Below, in pieces: positions 35,318-45,700 of a stretch of 64,000 bases of DNA (position 1 is its first letter; each line of letters opens with the position of its first letter). Source of the DNA: Pegea sp. RAD2-039 (lineage: Eukaryota > Chordata > Thaliacea > Salpida > Salpidae). The translations under genes were made by a program, and so were the position numbers. The DNA lies in contig JAQGEQ010000324.1 of the NCBI GenBank assembly GCA_034620365.1, positions 459,697-523,696 on the forward strand. Direction: 5' to 3'. The notes below the pieces were generated by a model. It was not told where the DNA came from. It did no database searches and saw only the letters and a program-made list of their open reading frames with translations.

Positions 35318-38300
35318 TCACAGTTTAGAAATGGCAATGTTGGCGATATTATAACAATTCAGCTTTTTCTTGAACAGCATAAGTGATTTTGACATGACAA
35401 TCTCTGATGGCAGATTGTTCCATGTACTGATTATGCGGTATGAGAAAAAACTTAATCTGGTTAACGTAGCTGGTGGAGTGGGCTTATTAAGATGTAATTT
35501 ATTTCTTCTAAGTTGATATAACTTGAGGGAGGGACTAATGGAGAAAAAGTCATCAAACTGAAGATCAATTAGGTTGTGAATAATTTTAAAAATCAGAATA
35601 AGGTCGTATTTGATTCTTCGGATTTCCAAAGAATCTAGATTGAAGAAGCTGAGACGATGGTTATAACTCCCGTATTTGATATTAAGTTTCCTGCAAACCA
35701 ATCTCGTAAATGTTGCCTGAACAGATTCGATTTTTCTGATATCACCAACTTGATATGGCATCCATGCACTGATATTGTATTCAAGAATAGGGCGTATGTA
35801 CAGTTTGAAAAGGTTGACGAAAAACCATGGATCTTTAGAATTAAAAGTCTTTATGATGAGGTGGACAAGCTTGATAGATTTTCCAAAGATTCTGGAAACA
35901 TAACTGTGCCATTTGAAGTCAGATGTCAGAGTAATGCCGAGGTCTATGACTGAGGATACTCGTTCAAGAATGGATCCATTGATGTAGTATTGGTTGCTGA
36001 AGTTGGCCGCTGGCTTACGGGAGAATGTTATAACTTCAGACTTTGTTGGCTGGATTTTAAGTTGCCAATTCGCAGACCAGTTTTCTACAATGTTTAGTGC
36101 AGTTTGGAGTTTTGAGTGAGAACCAGATAATAGCTTGATGTCATCTGCATACACAAACACACTGACATTGTCTACTGTTATTAGTCTTCTGATGAGGTCT
36201 TCAATGAAAATCAAAAAGAGAAGTGGACCCAGGACGGAACCTTGAGGAACGCCGCTGGTGACTTTACTAGGAGTAGATAAAGATCTTTCTACACGGGTTC
36301 GTTGGGTTCTACCTGATAAGAAATCTTCAATCCATTTTAAGATAGAGTTGCTGATTTTTATGTTTTTCAATACAGTAATGAGCTTGTTGTGTGGAACAGA
36401 ATCAAACGCTTTAGCAAAATCAAGGTATATGATGTCACATGGAGTATTACTTTCGTAATGAGCTGTAAGCTCATTGAAAAAAGTGAGATGTTGAGTCAAA
36501 GAAGATCTTTGCTTAACAAAGCCATGCTGGGCATCAGATATTAGATGATGCTCCGTCAAATGGCTAGTTATATGGTTGTGAATGATATGTTCTTGAGTTC
36601 TGCAGATAACCGAAGTCAGCGAAACTGGTCTGTAGTTAAGTGCAGTGTTTCTGGGACCTTTCTTATAAATTGGAGTAATAATAGCATTCTTCCAAATTTG
36701 TGGAAGTCTTCCCCGCTTAAGAGTCATGTTAAAGAGTAGCGATAAGGGTAGCGCTAAAGAAGAAGTACTTTTTCTTAAAAACAAAGCTGGGATTTGATCT
36801 GGGGTGTTGGAAACTGTTGATTTTAGAGAAGAAATAGCCTTAGATACTATATCAACTGTTATGTCTAGATCTACCATCTCAGAGATATTTGAAAGGATAT
36901 TGGAGTAGGAAATAGTAGGAGTATTGCCATCATCGGTTATAAAAACCTTTTCAAATTGTTTGTTTAGCAATTCAGCTTTATTCTTTGGTTCCATCACCAG
37001 CTGATTGGCGTTATCAAGCAAGGGAGGTAGATGAGATCTCGCCTTAAGCTTGTGATTAATGAAGCCAAAAAACGTTTTCTTGCTAGGTGAAGATAAGATT
37101 GCACTTTCTTTTCCTAAATAGAGGCTATAAACTGATTTCTTGTAGACTAGACAAAGATCTTTGTATAGAGGTTTGATGGAAGGATCTGCTTTAGTTTGTT
37201 TGTATAAGAGGTTTTTCAAATGCTGTAAATTCCTTAAATATCTTGGCAAGTGTGGTTTTTTGTTGACTCTATATAAAGGTATGAACTTTTTAATTGACTC
37301 ATTAACAATGTTAGTAAACCTTGAGTAGATATCATTGATGTCTTCGGTAGAGTTGAAAACAGAAATCCAGTCAACACCTGATAAAAACTTGTTTATACTG
37401 TTATAATTTCCACGATAAAAGTTCCGTATGCTTGGAGTTTTAACGTTCGTAGAAAAAGTTTGTTGGAGCTTGAATTCAATCATGTTGTGATCGCATGTCA
37501 GAGCAAAAGGTTCATTTTGATCAACGTAGATAACGTTATCAGGTTTTGACGTGATGAGAAGATCCAAAGTATTACCACTAACTTGGGTTGGAAAAGTAAC
37601 CATCTGAGATAGATTATTGGCATCAAGGAAGTTTACAAAGACATGACTCAGATTGGCTAAATTAGTTTTGTCTCCATTCAAATTAAACATTTTTCCATTG
37701 AATGCTAAATTTGGGTTATTCCAATCAATTCTACTAAAATTAAAATCCCCGAGAATATACATCTCAGGACAAACAAGGCTTTTCAGAACCTTCAATAAGG
37801 CCTTAATAGTAACCTCATCGTTAACTTTAGACGGTGGTAGGTAGGTACATATAAAGCGGGAAAACTTAGACTTTGAGTAATGAAAATTGAAAGCAATAAT
37901 CTCAAATCCTGGGCAATCAATGGTATCTATCTTAATTCTTGAAATCATGGGTGCCAGTGATGTTTTATAGATTACACAAACACCGCCGCCTCTATCAAAC
38001 AGTCTATCACAGCGCAAAGCACGAAAAAGATCACTGTCATCCAGAAAGGAGTCAGGATAAAAGGGTTTCAACCAAGTTTCGGTAATGAAAACAAATGTAA
38101 AATCTTGAGAAAGCAAAAGAGCTTTCAATTCGAAAATTTTGTTGACAATTGACCGTGCGTTGAAAAGCATACCTAATATAAAAGAAAAATTGTCTTTTTG
38201 ACACTTGTAAGATTTGGTGGTAGTCTTCTGTGTACTGTTATCTTGGGCTGGAAGCATAGTATTAATAATTTTGTGCGAAGAGAGGTTGAATAAGGGTGAT

Positions 38301-38365
38301 GTGGGTCCAGTGGTTATTTTGCACTTCCGTTTTTTGAAAAGACCTTCACAATCTGTAAAGCCCAT
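35318..38365 (-). CDS. LINE ORF2: endonuclease and reverse transcriptase
   Basis: 1015 aa. The N-terminal third is an APE-type endonuclease: FNARSIVNKIFEL, ITETWL with the catalytic Glu, GGGVCVIYK, ILGDFNFSRIDW and CDHNMIEF near residue 300. The reverse transcriptase follows at about residues 500-800: NYRPVSLTSV, YLDFAKAFDSVPH, SGVPQGSVLGPLLF, VYADDIKLL with the YADD active site, and VIDLGITLTSDFKW. The C-terminal part (LEYNISAWMPY onward) is the usual CR1/Jockey-group tail. It nicks target DNA and reverse-transcribes the element RNA. It overlaps ORF1 by 52 nt in another frame, so translation probably depends on reinitiation or termination coupling. The clade call CR1-like rests on motif style and the PHD-type ORF1. 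Confidence 0.95.
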   Translation of the reverse strand: MGFTDCEGLFKKRKCKITTGPTSPLFNLSSHKIINTMLPAQDNSTQKTTTKSYKCQKDNFSFILGMLFNARSIVNKIFELKALLLSQDFTFVFITETWLKPFYPDSFLDDSDLFRALRCDRLFDRGGGVCVIYKTSLAPMISRIKIDTIDCPGFEIIAFNFHYSKSKFSRFICTYLPPSKVNDEVTIKALLKVLKSLVCPEMYILGDFNFSRIDWNNPNLAFNGKMFNLNGDKTNLANLSHVFVNFLDANNLSQMVTFPTQVSGNTLDLLITSKPDNVIYVDQNEPFALTCDHNMIEFKLQQTFSTNVKTPSIRNFYRGNYNSINKFLSGVDWISVFNSTEDINDIYSRFTNIVNESIKKFIPLYRVNKKPHLPRYLRNLQHLKNLLYKQTKADPSIKPLYKDLCLVYKKSVYSLYLGKESAILSSPSKKTFFGFINHKLKARSHLPPLLDNANQLVMEPKNKAELLNKQFEKVFITDDGNTPTISYSNILSNISEMVDLDITVDIVSKAISSLKSTVSNTPDQIPALFLRKSTSSLALPLSLLFNMTLKRGRLPQIWKNAIITPIYKKGPRNTALNYRPVSLTSVICRTQEHIIHNHITSHLTEHHLISDAQHGFVKQRSSLTQHLTFFNELTAHYESNTPCDIIYLDFAKAFDSVPHNKLITVLKNIKISNSILKWIEDFLSGRTQRTRVERSLSTPSKVTSGVPQGSVLGPLLFLIFIEDLIRRLITVDNVSVFVYADDIKLLSGSHSKLQTALNIVENWSANWQLKIQPTKSEVITFSRKPAANFSNQYYINGSILERVSSVIDLGITLTSDFKWHSYVSRIFGKSIKLVHLIIKTFNSKDPWFFVNLFKLYIRPILEYNISAWMPYQVGDIRKIESVQATFTRLVCRKLNIKYGSYNHRLSFFNLDSLEIRRIKYDLILIFKIIHNLIDLQFDDFFSISPSLKLYQLRRNKLHLNKPTPPATLTRLSFFSYRIISTWNNLPSEIVMSKSLMLFKKKLNCYNIANIAISKL

Positions 38366-39309
38366 GGTGGACCTCGAACTTTGTATTTGAAATCAGTTGG
38401 TTGCTCTTTCTGATTTCGGCTGTACGCCTCTTTTAGAAGACGCTTATTTTCTACGCGATCGTCTTCACACATATCATGTGCTACTCTGATGCCCTGGAAT
38501 TTTTCCTCCTGCTTAAGTTTATACAGCTTAGCAAGAAACTTACGTTTGTCCCATCTTTCCTGAAAGGAAACTTTTAACGGTCTTTTATGATTTGATCTTT
38601 TTGCCCCGAGTCTGGTCATTGAAACTTTTGGAGTGTCCACAGCACCAAGGCCTTGAGTGCACATTTGATTAAAAGTCTTGATGTCATCGTCTTTATCAGT
38701 CTCAGGGACACCAAAGATGATGACATTGTTTTCTCTATCCTCCCGGTCCAGAGTAAGTTTCTTGTGCGTGTCAGTAACCTTCTTGGCAAGAAGTTGCACC
38801 ACGCTAGTACCCTTTTCGGATCCAGAATTACCAACAACTGAGGCCCACGTGAGAGGCTTCTTTGTGGAGGCCTCCAGTTCATCCATAGATTTGGATAAGA
38901 TAGAAATCTTTTCATTGATTTTGGCAACATCGTTGCCGATTTCAGATTTTAATTTGGTCAATTCAGTGGATATGGTGTTGCTGATGTCAGACAATAGGCT
39001 TTTGTTAGTGTTGGACGAGGTAGTTGTTTTGTCCATAGATCTACATTTAATGCAGGACCAACAAAATCCCACTTGCTGCATTTTATTATTTTCAAATATA
39101 TCATATAATTTTTTATTCACATCACTACAAGTGAGGTGAAACCTAGAGAGGCATTTGATGCAATCTATTGCCAGATCTTTACCAGAGCAAGTTTTGTTAC
39201 AAGCTTGGCAATTGCCATTGCAAGCTTGTTTTGAAGAACTTGGTTTGCTTGGGTCTTTTGGAGCTTTTGACCGCAAGGTCCTGTCATTTGTATCTACCAT
39301 AGTTTCCAT
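38314..39309 (-). CDS. LINE ORF1: PHD-type zinc-finger nucleic-acid-binding protein
   Basis: 331 aa. Residues about 34-90 form a Cys/His cluster of PHD-finger type (CQACNKTC, DCIKCLSRFHLTC, CWSCIKC). A coiled-coil-like segment follows around residues 100-150 (ISTELTKLKSEIGNDVAKI). The C-terminal region has ENNVIIFGVPE and RPLKVSF, resembling the RRM/CTD-like part of other LINE ORF1 proteins. PHD-type ORF1 is typical of the CR1 group. It is expected to coat the element RNA. The first ATG gives the complete domain, and the ORF is intact. Confidence 0.88.
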   Translation of the reverse strand: METMVDTNDRTLRSKAPKDPSKPSSSKQACNGNCQACNKTCSGKDLAIDCIKCLSRFHLTCSDVNKKLYDIFENNKMQQVGFCWSCIKCRSMDKTTTSSNTNKSLLSDISNTISTELTKLKSEIGNDVAKINEKISILSKSMDELEASTKKPLTWASVVGNSGSEKGTSVVQLLAKKVTDTHKKLTLDREDRENNVIIFGVPETDKDDDIKTFNQMCTQGLGAVDTPKVSMTRLGAKRSNHKRPLKVSFQERWDKRKFLAKLYKLKQEEKFQGIRVAHDMCEDDRVENKRLLKEAYSRNQKEQPTDFKYKVRGPPWALQIVKVFSKNGSAK

Positions 39310-40059
39310 GATAGATTTTTAGTAACTCCCACCAAAGTATACAAGGTTAATAAATGTGTATCCACCAAAGATTTATAAAAGATTTTTACTGTCACCAGCC
39401 ACAAAATATAATATATATATAATAAACAATTCACTTCCTAGAAATAACTTTATCACAACTTATGAGCACTTATTCAAATAGAACCTATAACCTGAAACTT
39501 ATTCAAATAGAATTTACTTACGATGTTTAGTTATTCCATTGATTACGTGGGTGCAGGTAACAAATCATACAGCTATAAAAGCGACTATGACACAAAATGA
39601 CTGGAGAGAATTAAAAGAAAAGACCACATTAATCAAAATTAAATTAAATTAGAAACATCAGAAAACATAATTTAACACAGATATGAATTAAAAAGAGATA
39701 CAAATAAAAAATTATGAAAACAGTAGAATAATTAACCAAAAGTCAAGAAAACTACTTAAGTCATTTTTGTAAACTTAGCTTGAATCTCATTTATCGGCTC
39801 CTTTTTAAAGATGTCAGCCATTTTTGGTTAAATCCTTAATTTTATCATGTATCTTGGTGCCAAAAAACCAATTTTTGATTGACTAACTCTTTAATTGTTA
39901 AAACTTTCTCTTTTCTTAACTATTTGTAGTTCCAAACTTCGTTTTTTCAACCCTAAGGATCTGTTTGCAATTTTTCTTCTTTCGTCTACTTCCTAATCAT
40001 TGTTGGCATCACATAATAATATAAACACTTTAAATGTGGTATCTCAAATGGTAGTATGA

Positions 40060-41310
40060 GTTGGGTGGTATTTGTAGCATGAAGCAAGTTGATGGAGAAG
40101 GTTTGTCAACTTCTGGCTTGCTTTAAAGAGTGTTGGAGCCGTCTAGAGGGTTATTTGATATAGCCAAGATTTACAGCCTTTGAGAAAAAGGTGTTTCATT
40201 ATTTGAAGTGTTGATTTAGTGCCACTAAAGTAGCGTCATCAGCAAAAAAGGGTTTAATTTAATGTGGGAAGTTTTACTTTTATAGTTTGGATGTATTGGA
40301 CTGAATAGGCAGTCATCAAGGCAGTACCTAATATAAACTACCTCATCGTGACTACTGTTTGATATTGGCATAGAATCATACTGAAAAGTAGAGAAAAATG
40401 TTGATGCAAGTGAAAAGATCATTGTTTTTACTATGTTCAATCATTTTTATCGCAAACGGTGGGAAGAGGTTATCACCACACCTTATTGATTCTTTTAGAT
40501 CTTGATGCAGTTGCACCACAAGGTAAACTGTATTGGACATCGAAGACATTTGATAATCTTCCACAAGACTTTTCTAACAACAGGATTAAAGCTTTCCCAA
40601 GTACAGACCCTCAATTTTAAGACTAAGAATTATGTCAATAGTGCTCTTAATACTAGTACGATGCTCTTTAAAAGTAAGAAATATGGTTATTCTACAAAAA
40701 TATTTTTGAGTTTTGTAACAATTAAAAATGTTTGGCAATGAAATGACGCTTGAATGAAGCTTCTCGTTCTCGAAAAAAACTAGAACAAGACAGGGTGCGA
40801 CTAACAATTGGTTTATTGAGACTTGCAGCAAGGCAAATTTCCTTAAAACTAGCTTTCTTGTAATATTGTTTCTTATTAAATTACCATGTTAAAAACATAT
40901 CTACTTCTCTACATTGTAGGCTGCTTGAGCGTCCAGAGTGCCGCCAGATATTGCTGTCGTCTCTGTGAAATGTAAAAGAACTAAAAAGTGTTTTGGGTTT
41001 TTCTCTTCTTTAAAGTTACTTCGTCATCTTTGCCCTTCAGTTGTTTTCAGAGTAGAGAGGACCGTTAGGAGCGATCTGCTGCGATATATTACCAATTCCT
41101 AATATTGATGTTCAGCGATTTCATATCTTCAATATCTAAAAGCCGAAAAAAGACGGACAATGCTATGCTTGCCTTTTCAGAGCTCACTATACACAGATTC
41201 TTTGGGAATTCCGTCTTCCATTCGAAGTATGTGACCGAGCAAGGGAAGTTTGTGCTGGCTTAGCATGTTTTGTGTCGTTGCAGGCTGGATGTTGATGACA
41301 GCGTCATTGG
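40060..41310 (-). mobile_element. Decayed LINE: reverse-transcriptase and C-terminal remnants (left arm)
   Basis: Read on the minus strand, fragments in several frames give FFADDATLVALNQ, corresponding to the reverse-transcriptase YADD/FADD box. They also give LLGHILRMEDGIPKESVY, typical of the C-terminal part of LINE polyproteins (GHxLRM...P). Stops and frameshifts are frequent, so it is non-functional. It is mirrored at 51756-53006. Chance ORFs of 62-81 codons in this segment are shadows. Confidence 0.7.
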
Positions 41311-41584
41311 AGCTACCAAAAAGTAAAGTAACGAGCTGCATACATCACCAGCTATAAATTTAGAGTCTTACATCTCATTGTGCTGTCTTAAAATAACGAA
41401 CTAAGCCATTTTACTTAGGTACTGTAAACTTTTCTTAGTCGCTTATTATTTATAATTATACATATTTATTTAGTTATCAGTATTATATATTTAATAATTA
41501 TACATATCACAAAGATGCTTATATAATTTTATTCATTTCCTAAATGTGAAAACGTAACAAAGAATTATTTCAACACAAATTTCT

Positions 41585-43603
41585 TTAAACACATCTACAG
41601 CCTGAAATCACCATTTCATCAATTTCTGAGATGACAACATTGCTCTCATCGTCATGGTAAATAATACTAATTGGGTCCATCGTTTTAGGTGCGCAGCAAC
41701 TCGCAGCTTCTTCTTGGGTAAAATAATCAGCTTCATGAGCTACTAGCCTGCTTCTCATCGTATCCCGAGTATGAGCATAATCACAACTACCAGAGCAGTA
41801 CTTAGCATTGAAACTTTTTGGGAAGACAACAAAATCCCAGCCCACTTGCTTGAAGTTTATTTCCAAGTCAAACATACAGCAATGAAGATGTGCATTCTGT
41901 CCATAGCACTCTGGCCGTGGTCGAGAGTCAGAAGAACGTTTTCCTCTTCTCAGTACGGTAGTGTCTTCTACAAGTGTGAGATGAATGTACGGCTTCTGAA
42001 ATACCATATAAAATCATTATCTAAAGATAAAGGTATAAGCCTTTAACATACTTTAATTAATTTATTCAAAGTTTACATGAAATAATTGAAGGTTACTTTA
42101 AACGTTTTTTTTTAATTTCAAGAATTATCTAAAGAATTTAAGTCATGAATTTTAAGTTACTTCATTCATTCAAATTATTAAACGTTTTTAATTTTAAATA
42201 AAACATGAAAATACTATATTTTGGCAGCATATTTTGGCAATATCATATTTTGGCATAAAAATACTATATTTGGTTCATTTAGCATCAATTTACAAGAAAC
42301 TTCATTTAAAAACATAATATCGTAAGAAAACAATAAACTTAAGTTAAAAATATATTTTCAAGGTTATAAACGTTTTAATATATTTTACTCAAGTCATTTC
42401 AAAAACTGCAATAAATGAAAAATAAAAATTCATTCATGAATTTTTGAATGTCTTTAAATAGTTGTCATCTCTTTACATCAAAAGCAGACTCAAGACCAAA
42501 ATCAACTAGCACAACAGAATCATCAGAAAATATTTTTGTTTAAGAAAAAAACTATTTTTTTAAACCTTTTTAAGTTTGTAATATTAATGTCATAAACAGA
42601 AAACAAACTTACAAATGCAAATTGATCTTCACTAGCTGCCATTACAAGATCTTGAGCATCGTTTTCAGGTACTACTTTCATCATTTGACTTATACTTTGA
42701 TTAGTAAGCACTCTGTTGACATGATCAGTTATTTCAATCTTTTTCCAATGACCTTTATCAGATGTAATAAGGATAAGAAGTGTTGGTCCTGTTACAGGAA
42801 TGTAACTTCCGTTTTCCGCTTTTTCAAATTGTATAAAAGTGATGTGAGCAGCACTGGGCACAATCCGTGTGGCATTGGGTTGAATATAAAGCCACAAAGT
42901 TGCTTTTCGAGCTTTGAACTTCTTTTCTGCATCAGTCAATTCAAAGTAGCACCCTTCTTCACTTTCTCCATCCATTTCTAGTGGAAGTGAAATTTAGAAA
43001 GTTTTAAAACACAAAAAAAAATGAAAACTTTACCAGCAATCAACTCACTGATTTTTCACGCTTAATCAGTAGAATACTTTATAAATTTAAATTACTTATA
43101 TAAACTAAGAAAATATAACGACATACTTAGCTTGGCCAGACTGATAACTTCCTTCTTTTCAATTTTCATTTTTTGAGAGTTGATTTCAGATCGTTTTTCA
43201 AAATGATCGATTCCATGTCTTTTCTTCAATGATGCGATAGTAAGTTGACTGGGCAACTCACTCTTGCTCACGATTGGTGGTTCTTTCATTTTCAACTGCT
43301 TCAACAAGTCAATCTTAAACTGTTTGATTCTTTTGACTCGTAAACGTTGATGTAGCAAACAGACTGTATCATTCTCTTCGCAGTTATCTAATTTTATTTC
43401 TTTATTAGCATGCTCCTGGTTAAACATAGATTGATTGTACAAACCGCTAGGATCAGATGTTGAAAGAGACTCTGTTAAATTATGTATTTCTCTTTTTCCT
43501 TCTTCTAAAGCCTTCTCATTAGCCTTGATGAAGCTTGTAGAAGCAAGTGGTGCCATTAGAACCAACAATAAGATACAACCAGCAAAAAAATCAACTTGTT
43601 CAT
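41585..43603 (-). pseudogene. TGF-beta superfamily ligand, left-arm copy, frameshifted in the signal peptide
   Basis: Exons 43603-43127, 42977-42613 and 41995-41585 match the right-arm gene base for base except for a few changes. One is a missing T in the T run after MNKLI (7 Ts here, 8 in the right arm). From the normal ATG the frame therefore hits TAA after 15 codons. Restart at a downstream Met would lose most of the hydrophobic signal peptide. The remaining exons are open, with the RGKR cleavage site and all mature-domain cysteines intact. It also differs in upstream sequence, since similarity to the right arm stops 55 bp before the ATG. A homopolymer sequencing error remains possible, so pseudogene status is provisional. 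Confidence 0.7.
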
Positions 43604-43664
43604 TTTGTTTTATTCGTTTAAAATCTCTGCAAATAAAGTGTATTCGTTTTTATTTACCATTTTT

Positions 43665-44472
43665 TAATGACCAAATCAATCAAAATTTGCCACTTAAGTT
43701 GGATTCACAAATGTTTATAACTATATTGAAATAAAAAGTTCAAACAACAACATAGTTTAAACATAATCCAAAAGTAAGTTGCAGTATTATAATGTCCTGC
43801 TTAGTGGCGAAGCGGTTACTACACCTACCTTCTAGCTCGGAAGTACCGGGTTCGACCCCAGGTGGAGACATATAAAACTCCTGAGAAAAACCATAGAAAA
43901 CTCGTGAGAATGTGTGTTAGAGAGATGTACTCTCTTTAGGCACCCTCCTTCGCATTTATATATATAAATAAAAATAAATAAAATAAATAATACTCTGCCG
44001 TGATTACACTAATTAAAATTACATCAGGTGTGTAAATAAAATTTGAACATCATTCATCTTTAAGATGCCATCTTTATTACTTTACTAGTAAAGAATTTTG
44101 CAAATTTACATATACGTTTTTTATTTACTTACGATGTTTAGTTATTCCATTGATTACGTGGGTGCAGGTAACAAATCATACAGCTATAAAAGCAACTATG
44201 ACACAAAATGACTGGAGAGAATTAAAAGAAAAGACCACATTAATCAAAATTAAATTAAATTAGAAACATCAGAAAACATAATTTAACACAGATATGAATT
44301 AAAAAGAGATACAAATAAAAAATTATGAAAACAGTAGAATAATTAACCGAAAGTCAAGAAAACTACTTAAGTCATTTTTGTAAACTTAGCTTGAATCTCA
44401 TTTATCGGCTCCTTTTTAAAGATGTCAGCCATTTTTGGTTAAATCCTTAATTTTATCATGTATCTTGGTGCT
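43665..44472 (+). repeat. 0.8-kb SINE-bearing repeat, spacer copy without the LINE
   Basis: This matches 34703-35155 plus 39517-39853 in direct orientation and lacks the LINE. It is more diverged from those copies than the two arms are from each other, for example ATAAAACTCC versus ATAAGACTCC and GATGTACTC versus GATGTGCTC. It begins within 7 bp of the inner edge of the left arm, so its start may mark a rearrangement breakpoint. Confidence 0.9.
43794..43992 (+). mobile_element. tRNA-derived SINE (spacer copy)
   Basis: Same structure as the copy at 34831: tRNA-like head with A box and B box, LINE-like tail, and a longer (AAATA)n stretch at the end. It lies inside the spacer copy of the 0.8-kb repeat. 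Confidence 0.88.
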
Positions 44473-45700
44473 TGGCAAAGCAAAACCAGTTTTGCTTGGT
44501 TTGATGGGGATTTTATATTCTTTACTCAGACATGTTAAGAGACCTGGTAGATGCTATCTATGCTTATACCACAAGTGATAGCTGCATTGGTACCTTTTTT
44601 AATGAGACCATACCAAAAGAAATAGTAAAAAGACACAAAAATATTTAAATCCTTATTAGCTTTGATCAATAGAATATAACCTTTTTCAAATAGAAAGTTT
44701 ATCAAAAATTGTTCTTTAGGTTTAAAAAAAGTAATTTTAGAAATTATTTTTTGACATTAGTGGTATAAATGATGCCACAAAAGCATTAAAAATAAACATT
44801 TTAAAACAAATCTTCTACGTTAGCTTAATAAAACTTGTATCCTAATGTAAAATATGCAACTGAAAAAAGCTCCTGCTGTCTGTTTGTAAATAAGCCAGGT
44901 TGTTAAATTCTAAGTTAACAAAAGCATTATCAATTTATGTCAACATAAAAGCATAACATTTCCAGAACAATTTAGCGATGAAAAAACTTATGCAATAATC
45001 GATGTTACAAAATTTTGTTTATTTAGATATAAAAATTGTATTGAAAAGCCTAAAGAAAAAGTATAAAAGATTCATAAATTTATTGTAAAAATAATGTGAA
45101 GGATAGTAACAAATTTTTATAGAAAATAAAACAAAGTTATATTGTACTTATACTCCATTTTATAGTCGGCGTTAGTGAAAACAGTGTTTAAAAAAATTTG
45201 TATTTTACCATGATGTTGAAGATTTTTCAAAATAAAGTTTTTGAAATCAACACTGTTTAAAGAAACTTCCAAACAAAATGTCCTATTATAAACATTAAAT
45301 ACTTTGTAAATGTTGAATAAAATGAGCTGTACAACCAGATTTGTATTCAAAATATCTTTATTATGTAACAAAAGTTATGAAAAAATTTTCATCTTACTTT
45401 TATAAATATTGTTGCTCTACTGAATATTTTTTGATATGTGTATCATGTCTTGTAACTACAATTCTTAAAAAAATTCTATAATTTATAAAAAAAAACTTAA
45501 TATTATGAAAGCAAATAAGATTTTGTTTATAAACATGTTTTTACCAAAATAAAAATAAAAATTTCAAAGATTTTTGAAAGAAAAAATCTAAAATTTTTCC
45601 TAATTTCCTTATTTAATGAAAATATTATAGAATTAAACAAAAAAGGAATTAACGCTTTATTGTAAAAGATTAAAAGTTTTTTTTTGATATAGACATATTT
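44473..45700. other. Spacer sequence without recognised features
   Basis: AT-rich. It contains a small perfect hairpin (AGCAAAAC, 2-nt loop, GTTTTGCT) near 44480 and a slightly GC-richer patch to about 44610 of unknown origin. The ORF at 45117-45371 has no recognisable family. Confidence 0.5.

Larger units (their letters stand above)
35156..39511 (-). mobile_element. Full-length CR1-like non-LTR retrotransposon (left arm only)
   Basis: The element is about 4.36 kb, oriented with its 3' end at 35156. It has a short 5' UTR, ORF1, ORF2, a short 3' UTR and an (AAAT)n tail. It is flanked by ATTTA at 35151-35155 and 39512-39516, a probable short target-site duplication. The right arm has the uninterrupted site near 53550. 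Near the 5' end TTATTCAAATAGAA occurs twice (39470 and 39499). Both ORFs are open, so it is young and possibly competent. Confidence 0.95.
34703..39853 (+). repeat. 0.8-kb dispersed repeat carrying a SINE, split by a LINE (left arm)
   Basis: 34703-35155 plus 39517-39853 together match 43665-44472 in the same orientation, with about 2% differences judged by eye. They also match 53214-54003 in the opposite orientation as part of the inverted repeat. It starts near AATGACCAAATCAATC and ends near TATCTTGGTGC. No terminal inverted repeats or clear target duplication are visible. It may be a composite transposon or an old segmental copy. Confidence 0.85.
24704..43658 (+). repeat. Left arm of a giant inverted repeat
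   Basis: The reverse complement of this segment is 49407-64000. Matching positions add up to 93065-93066 on the inner side of the LINE insertion, to 88705 outside it, and to 88704 near the outer end. The step of 4361 is the LINE present only here. Only scattered substitutions and single-base indels separate the arms. The outer limit is set by the end of the window, not by loss of similarity. The arm contains NUDCD3-like, MMP and TGF-beta genes. Confidence 0.97.

Noticed and set aside
35657..39139. Plus-strand ORFs of 62-153 codons inside the LINE
   Set aside because: Antisense shadows of the long LINE ORF1 and ORF2 on the minus strand.
34703..39853. DNA transposon with terminal inverted repeats
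   Set aside because: The ends of the 0.8-kb repeat are not complementary to each other, and no clear target duplication was found.
40225..40831. Several 62-81-codon ORFs (mirrored at 52235-52841)
   Set aside because: They are off-frame pieces of a decayed LINE reverse transcriptase. The FADD motif lies in a different frame.
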